From contig NC_092670.1 in assembly GCF_964355755.1 (NCBI RefSeq), positions 1,947,001-2,011,000 on the forward strand: a DNA stretch of 64,000 bases, written 5' to 3'. Position numbers and translations under genes: made by a program. The notes beneath the pieces were generated by a model. It did no database searches, had not been told where the DNA came from, and saw only the letters and a program-made list of their open reading frames with translations. The DNA comes from Antedon mediterranea. Lineage: Eukaryota; Echinodermata; Crinoidea; Comatulida; Antedonidae. The stretch's first letter is position 1, and the number at the start of each line of letters is the position of its first letter. Below are positions 45,701 through 56,929 of this stretch, one piece after another.

Positions 45701-45984
45701 TAAGTCGTACGTACGAGATAATAAGTCGTACGTACGAGATAATAAGTCGTACGTACGAGATAATAAAGTCGTACGTACGAGATAATAAGTCGTACGTACG
45801 AGATAATAAGTCGTACGTACAAGATAGTGGCGGAAATTTAATTTTCTTTAATCAAACGGATGTCCCTAATGGGGCTTCGTAGTAGTCACAGTGTGTAGCG
45901 TAAAAGAAAAAATATAAGAAAAGAGATTCTGCACTTTTACTTTTTTCATACGCTACATCATACACACACAACACGGCCGTTAAT

Positions 45985-46445
45985 TAATGGGTTTGTATTC
46001 GCTTTTTACAACGTCGAACCAATAGCTAATAGTATACCAATAGGCCTAGCCAAGGCTAGTAACACCAGTTAGAAACCCTATAAGTAAGGCCTATTAATAC
46101 TTAAATAGGCTAGCCGCCCTCCTACCCCTAGGCCTACCTTCTTTTTAGTAGGTAGGCTAAAAAAGGTCGGGCGTGCTTTTGTACATCCGCCCCTAACTAG
46201 GCTGGGACTAATGTAGGATGGAGGCCTAGGCTAGGCCTAGCTAGTTAGAGAAGCATCTATACCTAGGATAGGCCATTAGCGCCGGATAGGCATATCTATT
46301 TATATACTTAGTATTAATTATATAGGCCTAGGCCTAAATATTAATTGATTATAGTACTCTAGCTAGGTGGGATAGGCTAGGCCCTACTAGAGGCCTAGCT
46401 AGTCACGTAGTAGGTAGGAGCCTGACCCTATCTATAGGCTAGTAT
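45985..46445. repeat. TAGGCCTA/CTAGCC-rich cluster upstream of the SLC22-like gene
   Basis: Dense overlapping TAGGCCTAGG, CTAGGCTAGG and GCCTAGCTAG words over about 400 bp. The same words are scattered singly through the window. No ordered unit length is seen, so it is a cryptic simple repeat rather than a true array. It lies 300-700 bp before the gene start and could contribute to its promoter region. Confidence 0.5.
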
Positions 46446-46720
46446 AGAGAGACATCTGTTCATTTTGCCGCCGTACATTCATTTACCCAAAAAAAGGGGC
46501 TGTTGAATGGTGAGCAATAAATAAATTTATGCATTCATATTAACCAACAGCCAAAATGACTGGTGGCTGAAATGTTCAAACATCAAATCTATTATTATTA
46601 ACTAGACTAAACTTACTTATAAATGCAATACATTGATTAAATTCTTTAAATTGAAATTTAGCCTAAACCTAGTTAGCTGTAAGAAATCAATGTTCCTGCA
46701 GCACTAACTAAATTTGCAGA

Positions 46721-49700
46721 ATGGATTTTGATGGCGTTCTGGAGAAAGTTGGAAGTTTTGGCAAAGCTCAATGGATATACACATTTCTTGCATGTTCGTT
46801 GACTATATGGGGTTCTGCAGTGACATTCAACCCTGTTTTTACAGCTCGTGAACCCGCGTTTACTTGTGATGGTTTGGAAAATGCGAGTGAAGTGTGTAAA
46901 TTGAACCCACCCTGTAGTCAATATGTTTACAACCTCACTGAGTTTTCATCACTTGTTGCTGACGTAAGTTTCAACTATAATATCTATTGTTTTATGATTT
47001 TACCATAGAGATATTACTGTATAGTTATACTCACCCACCTAGAAATAATTCAGAAAAGAAATATATGGGTAGTGGAAAGTTAAGCATGCCCACTAAATAT
47101 TTTTTTATATGGTTCACTAAGACTGCTTTGACAAAACACTATTTCATGTTTTTTAAAACCGTTCATTTATTGGAGTGAGTGCAGAACCAGATTGAGCTTT
47201 AGTTAGCCTATTCTCACTCACTGGTTATTATTATTTGTGACGACTGAATAAAAATATTATTATTATCCATGGACACGAAATAGCTCAAATTCGAATTATA
47301 AGGAAAAAAAAACAACTTTTATAGAATTTTGTGTCTGGTTTATCAATAATTCATAATTTAATTTATAACAAACTCATATTTTTACTACTGCTAAAATTTC
47401 CAGTTGACAGTAAAACCAAACAAATGCACAGTGGTGGTTTTATATCCATGTTTATATATGTACGTCTGTGATTGGACTGAATCAGAATCTACTCCAAATG
47501 TTCTGTATACATGATTGTTTTATCTTCTAGCTGAATCTTGTCTGTGACAGGAAGTTATATGTCGAGTATTGTATGTCTGTATTTTTTCTTGGTATTTTTG
47601 TCGGTGTGTTGATAATGGGGGCGCTTGCAGACAGAATTGGCAGGCATAAGGTCATGTCAGCTGGCATAGTTTTATGGATTATAAGCTCATTTTCTATAGC
47701 AGCTGTTCAAAGTGTTTGGCAACTTTTAATAATACGGTATGTTTTTCACAAAGCAGGGCTTATCGTTGAATTGTATTGTGCTTGTGCTTATTGTAGAATT
47801 TTACTGTTTTTATTGTAGAATTTTACTGTGGTTATTGTAGAATTTTACTGTGGTTATTGTAGAATTTTACTGTAGTTATTGTAGAATTTTACTGTAGTTA
47901 TTGTAGATTTTACTTTTTTTATTGTAGAATTTTATTGTGCTTATTGTTGAATTTTACTGTGCTTTTTATTGTAGAATTTTACTGTGCTTGTTGTAAAAAA
48001 ATTGTGACATATAAAACCGTTTCATACTATCTGAGGCACAACAATTTAACTTAAGTGGTTTTTCCTTTTGTTGAATTCTACTGTGCTTATTGTTGAATTT
48101 TACTGTGCTTATTGTAAAAAAATTGTGACATAAAACCGTTTTATACTATCTGAGGCACAACAATTTAACTTAAGTGGTTTTCCTTTTGTAGATTCTTGTG
48201 TGGTTTTTTAGGAGGAGGAGCAGGCTTGGTATCCTATGTGTTGCTTACTGAAATGATTAGTTCAAATCGTAGAGAATTTGTTGGCTTTCTTTTTAATTCA
48301 ACATTTTCCATAGGGTTTGCAGTAAGTGTTCTTTGTTATAAGAAATTGATTTCAAAACCATGTGATAAGTCTTGCTTAACAACATCCAGCATTCAATAAA
48401 ATTAAGTTCTTACTTAACTTAAGTCCCCCTTTTTACACATTTTGTATATTATCTAGTGTGGAGAAACAAATAGAATTGAAACAAAGTGGTGTGCTATTTG
48501 CGCGCGGCAATGAATAAATAATAGCAATAATGATAAATGTTGAAATAGTTGCTGGTATTATTTAAATTTAAAATTTGAATAAACCAAATCAATTCCTTGA
48601 ATAATAAAATTGAGGTTTGATTGATACCTCTTCTAGACTAGTGTCCCAAAATGCTTTATAATAGGTCTACTGGTTTGTGTAAAGTATTATAATCTAAGAC
48701 ATTGTATATACCATACCCGAGACATCCAGTTTTGGAGGAGAGTATTTAATATACCCGTATCAGTTCGGTACTCAAAATATATGTGAAAAAAAAACTATAA
48801 TGATGAGAAATTTTAAGCTGGGAATATCGGGTGCTGTATATGTATATCTGATTTGAAATCAGCACTGCTGACTCTTATGGCAGCCCCTGCATCCAGTATC
48901 TGCCTCAGACGTATTGGCTTATGCCTTTCCTCCGGTCAAGGTGGGCATTGGACGAAAGAGAAGTCCTTGACCTATGTTGGGATGAATCAAGGTGCTTTAA
49001 ACAGTCCTGGCTTTGTTTGTATCAAACCTGTTAGTGGCGGTAATTATCAGTTTTTATCAAATCTGTTAGTGGCGGTAATTATCACTGTTGGTCACATAAA
49101 AGTAATAAAATAATCTTTTTTTTTTCTATTTCTAGGTGTATGGTTTTTGTGCATATTTAATATATGATTGGCGTTTGTTAAGTGTGGTTTCCATATCGCC
49201 TGTCTTGTTTACTCTGTGTAATATAATGTAAGTAATAAATGTTCATTAAAAAAGAGAGTTCTTGAATATGGATATAAAATGTATAGCAAAATAAATGGTT
49301 ATTAAAAGAGAATTCTTGAATATGGATATAAAGAGAATGTATATATAAATATGAATCTTGACCAAAGTTAATGGAAAGTGAGAGACACTATTATTGTTAA
49401 ACTATTAAGTATTTTATTAAAACTCAAACTGACTATATTTTAGAATTCTTCCTGAATCACCACGATGGCTGGCAACAAATGGCAAAGTTACTCAAGCAGA
49501 GAATATTCTATATCAAATTGGAAAGAAGAATGGTAAAAAAATAGAGAGATCATTGATAGCATTAAAGCAGGTTACACCATTGACAAAAGAAAATAAATAT
49601 ACATATGTTGACCTCGTCAGGACGAGGGTCATGCTCAAGAGGAATGTAATACAATGGATAAATTGGTATATATTTAATATTTTCACTTAATAAATTAATA

Positions 49701-51709
49701 TTCATAAACATTATTCTCATTTTAATCAACCTTGTTTATGATAACTGAAGTACCATAAACCTTGAATTTAAGCCAAATGGCCTCTTTTTGAGTTGGCTTC
49801 ATTTTGAGATGGGCTTCTTACCAACTAGCTAGTTGTTTTTATTCCATTGACATTCAGTATAGCTCTAAGTAAGCCCATACGTTCCTGAAAAGAAGCGCAG
49901 TGATTCCGAGATGGAGTTCTTTTCGAGATTTTTTAAAACCAAATACAGTAGAAAGCTTATTTTCAATATGGGCTTCTCTTTGAGGTTTCAGGATATATTT
50001 TTGGCTAGGTAATGTTACTATCTGTATACCTACCTATCTTGATCTAACTTCATATTAAGACTTCTTAAGCCTTAACAGTAACTTAACAATGGCTATACAC
50101 TATTTTTTTTCATCCATAGGTTCACTTGCAGTTTAGTATACTATGGCTTGTCTTTGTCATCAGCTACATTAGGTGGTAGTCCCTATGTCAGCTTTGCTCT
50201 CTCTGGTCTTATTGAAATTCCAGCTAACCTCTTTGCCTATGTGTTTATGCGATGGTAAGCCATTATTTTTGCTGACAAAAAGGAATATTATGTTTACTTG
50301 GTTTTATCATGTTTACAACCAAATTTTAGCTAAGTTGCAACTGTTTATCTTCGTTCAAAAAATGTTTCTTTTTTAACAGTTTTGGTCGTAAGCCATGTAT
50401 GTTAGTTTCATATTTCCTTGGTGGAGTCGGTTGTGTTGGCTTGTTGGTCATACAGCCTAACGGTAAGTACAGACTGAAATTTTAATTGGTGTTGACAGAG
50501 TTAGCTGTATTCCAACACAAATTATATTTTCCTTTTTCAGGGAATCCTATTCTGTAAGTTACTTGAATTAACTGTATTTTATTAAATTTTACAGATAGTA
50601 ATAGTAAGACTGCTTTAGCACGCACACTACTGGCAATGATCGGCAAGTTTGGTATATCTAGCGCATTTACTGGCATTTATGTTTATTCTGTGGAGTTGAT
50701 ACCAACAGTTGTTAGGTAATTCCATTTTTTAGTAATGAGTGTATGAATTGAGAAAATACAGCTTTTATTAATACTCTTTTCCAACCTTTTTGTAAGTTAT
50801 TTCAAACTTCTTTTTCAGAAATAGTGGGATGGGTATATGTTCCATGTTTGCTAGGATTGGTGGAATTATTGCTCCTCAACTTGATACAATGGTAAGTATA
50901 TCACCTATCTTGAAAATGGAATCAACCAATACCAAGACACTACTATATTTATTTTTATTTATTTTCCATCTTGAAAATGGAATCAACCAATATCAAGACA
51001 CTACTATATTACTGATCTTAAAAATGGAATCAAGTAATAGTAATGCATTCAATAAATAGTAATGCATTCAATATAGACTATAAATATCACCCATTTTAAA
51101 ATGGAATTAACCAATATTAATGCTTTACTATGTATACTACAAATTACCAAATTTGAAAATAGGATCAACCATTCTCCATCCAAATCATTTAAATTTTTAC
51201 AAAAATATATTTGTGCCATCCAAATTGAACTAATAAGTTTTATTTTAATTTTTGTTTAGGGTAACACTCCAATGTATGTCATATACGGAGTTTCATGCTT
51301 CGTAACGGGTTTTGCAAACTTCTTTCTCCCGGAGACATTAAACAAACCTTTACCAGAGACCATCAATGAGATTGAGGGCGTGCCATACAAGTTAGTAGCG
51401 CAAGACTCTGATGATGAAGACGCGCAAATATTTAGCGATGGGACTAGTGGTGATATGGATTGGGATATTGGTACAGGGTTACTAGAAGGACAAGCGACCT
51501 CTATTGACGATGGCAGACTAGGAGAAAACATAACTCTACATAATCGCCGGAGTAATAGTAATGATTTAGGACACATGTGGGAAATTCGTGGTGAAGGTAA
51601 AACAAATGGAATGATGAACGGTATTGAAATGAAGTCTGTTCATGTATATGATTACGTTGATGATGAAGTTGAAATCCTGTTTCAACGAAGTAACACACAA
51701 AATGATTAG
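46721..51709 (+). CDS. SLC22A15-like organic solute transporter, complete, ten coding exons
   Basis: Exons 46721-46963, 47531-47736, 48192-48321, 49136-49227, 49444-49665, 50120-50254, 50380-50462, 50595-50715, 50819-50891 and 51260-51709 join in frame with GT..AG borders to 584 codons. The product is a 12-TM major facilitator protein of the plasma membrane. TM1 is at about 17-38. A short outer loop follows with Cys 49, 59, 65 and two N-glycosylation sites (NAS 54, NLT 71). The MFS motif [11 protein letters not shown] is at 111-121, ILPESPRWL after TM6, then [16 protein letters not shown] and [19 protein letters not shown]. The last motifs and the acidic tail (DSDDEDAQ, about 484) favour SLC22A15 over OCT/OAT members. 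The tail of about 115 residues probably faces the cytosol. Substrate is not deducible here. Confidence 0.92.
47790..48190 (+). repeat. Intron 2 arrays resembling the exon 3 acceptor
   Basis: About nine units of 20-21 bp, TTATTGTAGAATTTTACTGTG, are followed by a direct duplication of about 75 bp (ACTATCTGAGGCACAACAAT... at 48028 and 48147). The second copy supplies the pyrimidine tract of the real acceptor (TTTTCCTTTTGTAG, 48191). Each array unit ends in a T-rich TAG. Confidence 0.8.
48840..49112 (+). mobile_element. SINE-like element in SLC22-like intron 3
   Basis: It ends with CTGTTAGTGGCGGTAATTATC (twice), a TGTTGGT word and TAATAAAATAA. The same 3' tail, CTGTTAGTGGCGGTGTTTATC then (AATAA)n, is at 62358-62412 in SLC25A38. 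The body includes a GGCAGCCCCTGCATCCAG segment. I did not find clear pol III boxes. Confidence 0.5.
50910..51180 (+). repeat. Short repeats in SLC22-like intron 9
   Basis: CTTGAAAATGGAATCAACCA recurs with drift at 50916, 50971, 51010, 51089 and 51150, joined by CACTACTATATT and AATGCATTCAATA words. It is a decayed local array. Confidence 0.65.
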
Positions 51710-52025
51710 GGTTATGCTTACTATGTATTGGTGTATCGCCAGTCGTCACCTGGACCAAAGAAACCACCAAAAAAAATGATAATAGCATGAGGTACTGTGG
51801 CACGCACACATGCACACACAACTTCACATAATGTGCACAATGAATTAACATGACCTAACTTGGGACCTCTATGTCATAAATCGTCATAAATTTAAAGCTC
51901 CCTCTTAGTAGACAAAGAAAGTACTGTAATTCATTCATTCATCTTTTTATTTTGGAATACCATGATGACATAATATATCCATAGCAAAAGAATAAAAAAA
52001 CCTTAATCTAAGATCTAATAGTACA

Positions 52026-52066
<41 letters not shown>

Positions 52067-52180
52067 AAAGGCAAATTACTGAAAAAATGACAATGCTGTG
52101 GGTATCAGTGGCTGAATCTCAATGGGATACAAAAAAAAATTGAAAAGCTAAATCAAAACGATAAAGTAAAACAGCCAGAA
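51710..52180. other. 3' flank of the SLC22-like gene
   Basis: It includes a (TA)n microsatellite at 52029-52064 and AATAAA at 51991 as a possible polyadenylation signal. No other gene is seen. Confidence 0.45.
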
Positions 52181-52183
52181 AAG

Positions 52184-52226
52184 TTAGCAGAGCTTTCGGG
52201 CAACACTAGCCCTTCATCAGTGCAAG
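52184..52226 (-). ncRNA. Hammerhead ribozyme motif
   Basis: On the minus strand: CTGATGA, stem II GGGC-TAGTGTT-GCCC, GAAA, a 2-bp stem III (GC-TCT-GC) and the cleavage triplet ending TA. All conserved core positions are present in order, with the tiny stem III typical of ribozymes carried by Penelope-like elements and other retroelements in animals. Stem I partners are not obvious in this copy. No Penelope coding sequence was found nearby, so it is probably a truncated element end. Confidence 0.75.
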
Positions 52227-53417
52227 TGATATATAAAGTCAATGCAACAAGGCATTCCACTGTATGTGCATTCTTGACACATTAAGAATTTGGCAATTAA
52301 TGGCCATAATCAAGGAATTACTACTTGCGTTCACACAATTTTTAAAACTAAAAACATATTTTCTAATGAACTCATCAAAGGATGGGACGTCATTTAAGAC
52401 AAACATCATGCTTTATTGCACTACTAATTTCTAGGCTGCTTCAGCAGAAAACGTAAGGAATTGTTATAACATACTTTCAATGATCTCAGAGTGCTCTTAT
52501 AATAAAGATTGTACAGTAGGACTAATGGGTAAATATTATTAATATTTATTAATAATTTGTATAGCACACATATCCTATAAAAGTACTCAAGGCGCTAGCA
52601 ACCACATACTGTATCTGATTTAGAATCAGATTTTTTTTATTTATCCATCAATTTCATATGCCTCAGAAAAGAGGTATGATTTTAATGTTTTTTAAAAGAA
52701 TTAATTGTATGGAGATACCGAATCCATTCAGAAACAGCAACCGAAAAAGGTCGATATTGTGAATACATGGTCCTGTACTTTGATGTTGTATTGGCTGCAA
52801 TCAAAATATTACACGTCTGGATATTACAGAGTAACTAATTAATGTAAGGAATAAAAATAAAGGGATTCTTATACATTCCAACACTTGCTAACTACGTACA
52901 TGTAAACATTCTTATCTTGTTGATGCAATACTTTTGACACACCTTTATGAAATACAAAGAATTCTATTTTATAAGAAATATTATTAAATACAGTTATTTT
53001 TGTAAAATATATTTATATAATGTGTATAAATGGTAGGTAGGGTAGGTAGTCAAGGGTTTAATATAAGTAAAGTGTCCGATCATGAATATGACGAGAGGAA
53101 ATAATAGGGTAATGGTTTCCTCAACTGAGCCTCTGAGGATTCATTACACCACTGGGCTTTCATGGTATGTTTAAGTTGTGTGATATAATAATTTATAGTA
53201 CTGGCGTACAAGCATGTACAGTAATTTAAACGAGTTCTATAGTATAATTACATATTTCTTTATTCATAAATAAATTTTATTTCCAACTAAATAAAAATCA
53301 TCTGAATGGATATCGGAAAGATATGCAAATCCAAAAAAAATCACATGTCAAATAATTTATATAAAAGACGGCGTACAATATCTTGAAGTGCAATAGTACT
53401 TTTATGACAATAAAAAT
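52227..53417. other. Intergenic, no gene seen
   Basis: AT-rich, with a diverged TATAGC..GGCGCT repeat near 52546-52595 and a short GGTAGGTAGGGTAGGTAG run at 53032-53049. Confidence 0.35.
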
Positions 53418-53878
53418 GGTCAAATTGTATTGTAAACTTGCAATAAGCCATGTACGACAATGGTCAAATTGTATTGTAAACTTGCAATAAGCCATGTACG
53501 ACAATGGTCAAATTGTATTGTGAACTTGCAATAAGCCATGTATGACAATGGTCAAATTGTATTGTAAACTTGCAATAAGCCATGTACGACAATGGTCAAA
53601 TTGTATTGTAAACTTGCAATAAGCCATGTACGACAATTGTCAAATTGTATTGTAAACTTGCAATAAGCCACGTACGACAATGGTCAAATTGTATTGTAAA
53701 CTTACAATAAGCCATGTACAACAATGGTCAAATTGTATTGTAAACTTGCAATAAGCCATGTACGACAATGGTCAAATTGTATTGTAAACTTGCAATAAGC
53801 CATGTACGACAATGGTCAAATTGTATTGTAAACTTGCAATAAGCCATGTACGACAATGGTCAAATTGTATTGTAAATA
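53418..53878 (+). repeat. 44-bp minisatellite
   Basis: About 10.5 copies of a 44-bp unit beginning GGTCAAATTGTATTGTAAAC and ending TACGACAAT, with a few single-base variants. The 68-codon minus-strand frame across it is only a reading of the array. Confidence 0.92.
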
Positions 53879-54184
53879 ACCAGAAACACATGGTAAATGT
53901 GACCAATTTTATTTATTTATGTTTAGGCCAGTGAAAATAATGTTCTTGTTAAATCACTTTAAAATATTGGTGCTGTATTTTGGTCAATTATCCAATAATT
54001 GTTCTTAGTGAATACAGAGTAGGCCTATGGCCTATTTCCTATGGCCGTATGTGACAGTGACTATACAATGGGGTTATACTTATTGAAAAATGGTTACATG
54101 TCTGTAAAATGTTTAGGACGTTTTATTGCAAACCGAAATGGAGTAAGATCATGTTCCTATTTTTGTACATTTTTATGAATATAC

Positions 54185-54872
54185 TATTTACCTCCGCCAA
54201 GGAGGTATATGTAATCGGTAGCGTGTGTTTGTTTGTTTGTTTGTTTGTTAGCAGGATTACTCAAAAAGTAATTACAAGATCTTTACCAAAATGAATATAA
54301 AATGAATATACAGATAGATGTGTGGTCAAGGACCATTCCATTAAATTTTGGGACCATTGTCCCAATTCTGGACCACTTTTTGGGGTATACTTTTCAGACC
54401 TGCTAGTGTTAAAAGATAGGACATAATTTTTCAAAAGCCGGCGAGCAGTCTTAAAGTAACAAGTATACTGAAATTGCATTTTCTCGAGAACTACTTGTCC
54501 AAAAAACTTCATTTTTGTACAAGAGGCAAGAGTTATAATTTGTGATTTGTAATTTTAAAACATAATTTGATTTAATGTTCACGTTTTTTGATTCCAGTAG
54601 TTTAAAAAACCTATTTTCTTTTCAAATTCACTCGTTTGATTTTCGCGTTGCTGTTCTATTGTTAGTCAACTGAAGCCATTGTTAATTGAAAGGCTTGTTA
54701 CATAACCATTACACCGAAACTCGCATACACATGCTTGTAGTGAAATTAGCCTAAATCACAAACAGCATTAAGACACACACAAATATATATATATTTTTTT
54801 TTTACCGGAGAAATCTTATGTAGGAGAATTTTACAGTAGGCGGAGGTATGCGCTCTCGGAGTGGCTTTCTAG
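54185..54872 (+). mobile_element. Putative Helitron with GGCGGAGGTATGCGCTCTCGG end
   Basis: It starts near TACCTCCGCCAAGGAGGTAT with a TTTG run after it, and ends GCGCTCTCGGAGTGGC, TTT, CTAG before T. A GC-rich short palindrome ahead of CTAG/T fits a Helitron 3' end. The 5' TC could not be placed with confidence. Non-coding inside. Confidence 0.5.
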
Positions 54873-55156
54873 TTTTACATGTATTTAAATGTGGTAACTA
54901 TTTTCTGTCTTTTTATTTAAAAGATTATTATTTTATTACAAGTATCTATATTATCTTTTTTCAATTCATATTTTCACCATAATATTTATTTTGTGTATAT
55001 TTATTAATAGAAATAAAAAAGAGTTCAAACAAATTTGTTTATTCATACTGTTTTATTATTTTTCTATGCCTTGCTGACAGGAAAAGTTGGGGTGGGTTAC
55101 TATTTTCGAGGTGCCTAAAGATTATTAATATTAACCCACTACTCTAATAGTACCCT

Positions 55157-55230
55157 AGTCTGGGTTCCAGACGGAGTTTTGTCTTAATATTAGTAAAAAG
55201 ATATTTTGGCACATATGGCGTTTCATACGT
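55157..55230 (-). repeat. ACGTATGAAACGCCATATGT dispersed repeat, copy 2
   Basis: The minus-strand match to 34661-34739 and 59341-59450, with GTCTGGGTTCCAGACGGAGT at one side and ATATGGCGTTTCATACGTAT at the other. Confidence 0.7.
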
Positions 55231-55800
55231 ATACTCCTTGATTTTGGATACTAAGACAAAAATCGAAATTCATTCATTCATTCAATCTAGTCTAATAGTA
55301 CCCCTTTTAGTAACTTTTTAAGTAATGGTGGATTATAATAATTTATGATGAGGGTTATTAATGAGTTTGTTTTCTCTGTTGGATAATGTTTGTAATTAAT
55401 CTATGTATTAACTATGTGAACAAATAATAATAAAATAATGTTTAGATAGCACTACAATTTTAATAAAAATAATTACCGGTCTAATAATAATAAAAATAAT
55501 TAGGCATCTATACACAATAAAAATATATACTAATTCAAATAAAACGGATCTAGCAAACCATCTTTTAGTAGGTCTTAGTTTTCTTAAAACACAAATGAAA
55601 CTGTTTTTAATATAAAAATAAAGAAAACGCAAAAAAACACCTGCCAATTGTTAGACGACGAACTGTTGGCTAAAACGAATCGCATTGTTTTGTTATCTTT
55701 ATATATCCGGGAATAAATCCAAGGCTATCACGACTCCATGCACGAACGAAGGCGCGATAAAATGCGCGCCAACCAAAAGAAGGTGACATGTATTATTGTA

Positions 55801-56561
55801 CGCCGTGGCTAAAGATACGGTACCGTATTCTAACTTCTGTTTACTAAAGGTACGGTAAAATTGCATTACGTCATAATCAGCCAATGGGGTGCTGGTACGT
55901 GTGTGACGTCATCGTATAAGGACTTGGGATTTTTTTTTCATATCGCGTCTGTTGTTGGTTGTTGTATATATGTAGAGAATTCCTATCGGCGGCGCCAGGC
56001 TGCGTGGATGTGTGTGCTGCGCTGCAGATGAGGGTTTTATTTTTATTCCAAATGGCCTATTTAGGCCTATATTTTTTTAAAACTTTGTTTACAATGGTGA
56101 CCATAAACAACAAGCAAATGCGGACAATAAAGGAGCCCTTAAATACTATGATTTAGACAGCAGTGTAGCCCCAGGGCTGACGAGTCACAGAAATCAGCGC
56201 ACACATATGCAGCTGGCCACAGCCTGGAATCGCTTTCCCTTCTCTTTTAAAACGGTTTTCTCTATTCTAGAATTAAAATCAACATGGCTTTTCAATAATA
56301 ATAACAGACGTAGGCTACATTTAGTTTTTGTCACACACGACGGCGATAATAGCGATAAATAAAGCATAAAGAAAATGCGGTTGATCACTGTTTTCGCCAT
56401 ACCTCCATGGTTTTCGCGATATGAAAAAAATCCACAAAGTCCTTATACGATGACGTCACACACGTGCCAGCACCCCATTGGCTGGTTATGACGTAATGCA
56501 ATTTTACCGTATCTTTAGTAAACAGAAGTTAGAATACGGTACCGTATCTTTAGCCACAGCG
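55801..56561. mobile_element. 761-bp element with long inverted arms and 9-bp duplication
   Basis: Ends CGCCGTGGCTAAAGATACGG and the complement with one mismatch. The arms extend about 150 bp, including GGTACCGTATTCTAACTTCT, TTACGTCATAATCAGCCAAT and GACGTCATCGTATAAGGAC. It is flanked by ATTATTGTA at 55792-55800 and 56562-56570. The inside is GC-rich without coding similarity. This is another probable Mutator-like non-autonomous element. Confidence 0.85.
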
Positions 56562-56584
56562 ATTATTGTATTTCTGAACACATC

Positions 56585-56850
56585 ATGCGCAACAAAACCA
56601 TGGAAGCATATCAACAGGCGAGCATGTTAAAAAATTACCGGATGATACCCCAATCAAACAAACAATGAAGGAAAGTAAAACGACCAGAGGAAGACCAAGA
56701 AATAATTAATAACTGGATGAACCAAATAAAGAAAGACTTACAAGGACATGTAGACACTAACACAATAAACAGACAAAAATGGAAGCAAATTGTTGAAAGC
56801 GTCGGATACTCGAAGACGGAAGAGATTAAAAAAAAATACGATACACGGGT
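56585..56850 (+). pseudogene. LINE C-terminal remnant
   Basis: With frame changes it reads T-T-R-G-R-P-R-N-N, then WMNQIKKDLQGHVDTNTINR and QKWKQIVESVGYSKTEE, the RGRP..W..D/R..W end of a LINE ORF2. Confidence 0.6.
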
Positions 56851-56929
56851 TGGGCCAGGTGGGATTGTCAACTCACCAGGCGGACCTGGGCCTAGGATAT
56901 TTTTGTTTTACAAAAAACCTTATTGTGGC

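Larger units (their letters stand above)
39481..45881. mobile_element. 6.4-kb segment bounded by inverted CGTACGTACG arms
   Basis: The left end TACGAAGCCCCATTGGGGAC leads into a 21-bp array of TCGTACGTACGACTTATTATC (39527-39722). The right end is the complement, array at 45704-45823, then GTCCCTAATGGGGCTTCGTA. The plan matches the inverted-arm transposons elsewhere in the window, but I found no convincing target duplication. The ends share a core of about 11 bp plus a further 8. Between the arms lie a kinase gene fragment, a LINE, a TCGCG-hairpin fragment and a LINE remnant. The kinase may be captured; the LINE is probably a later insertion. Confidence 0.6.

Noticed and set aside
53298-53504. 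68-codon minus-strand protein
   Set aside because: It is a translation of the 44-bp minisatellite.
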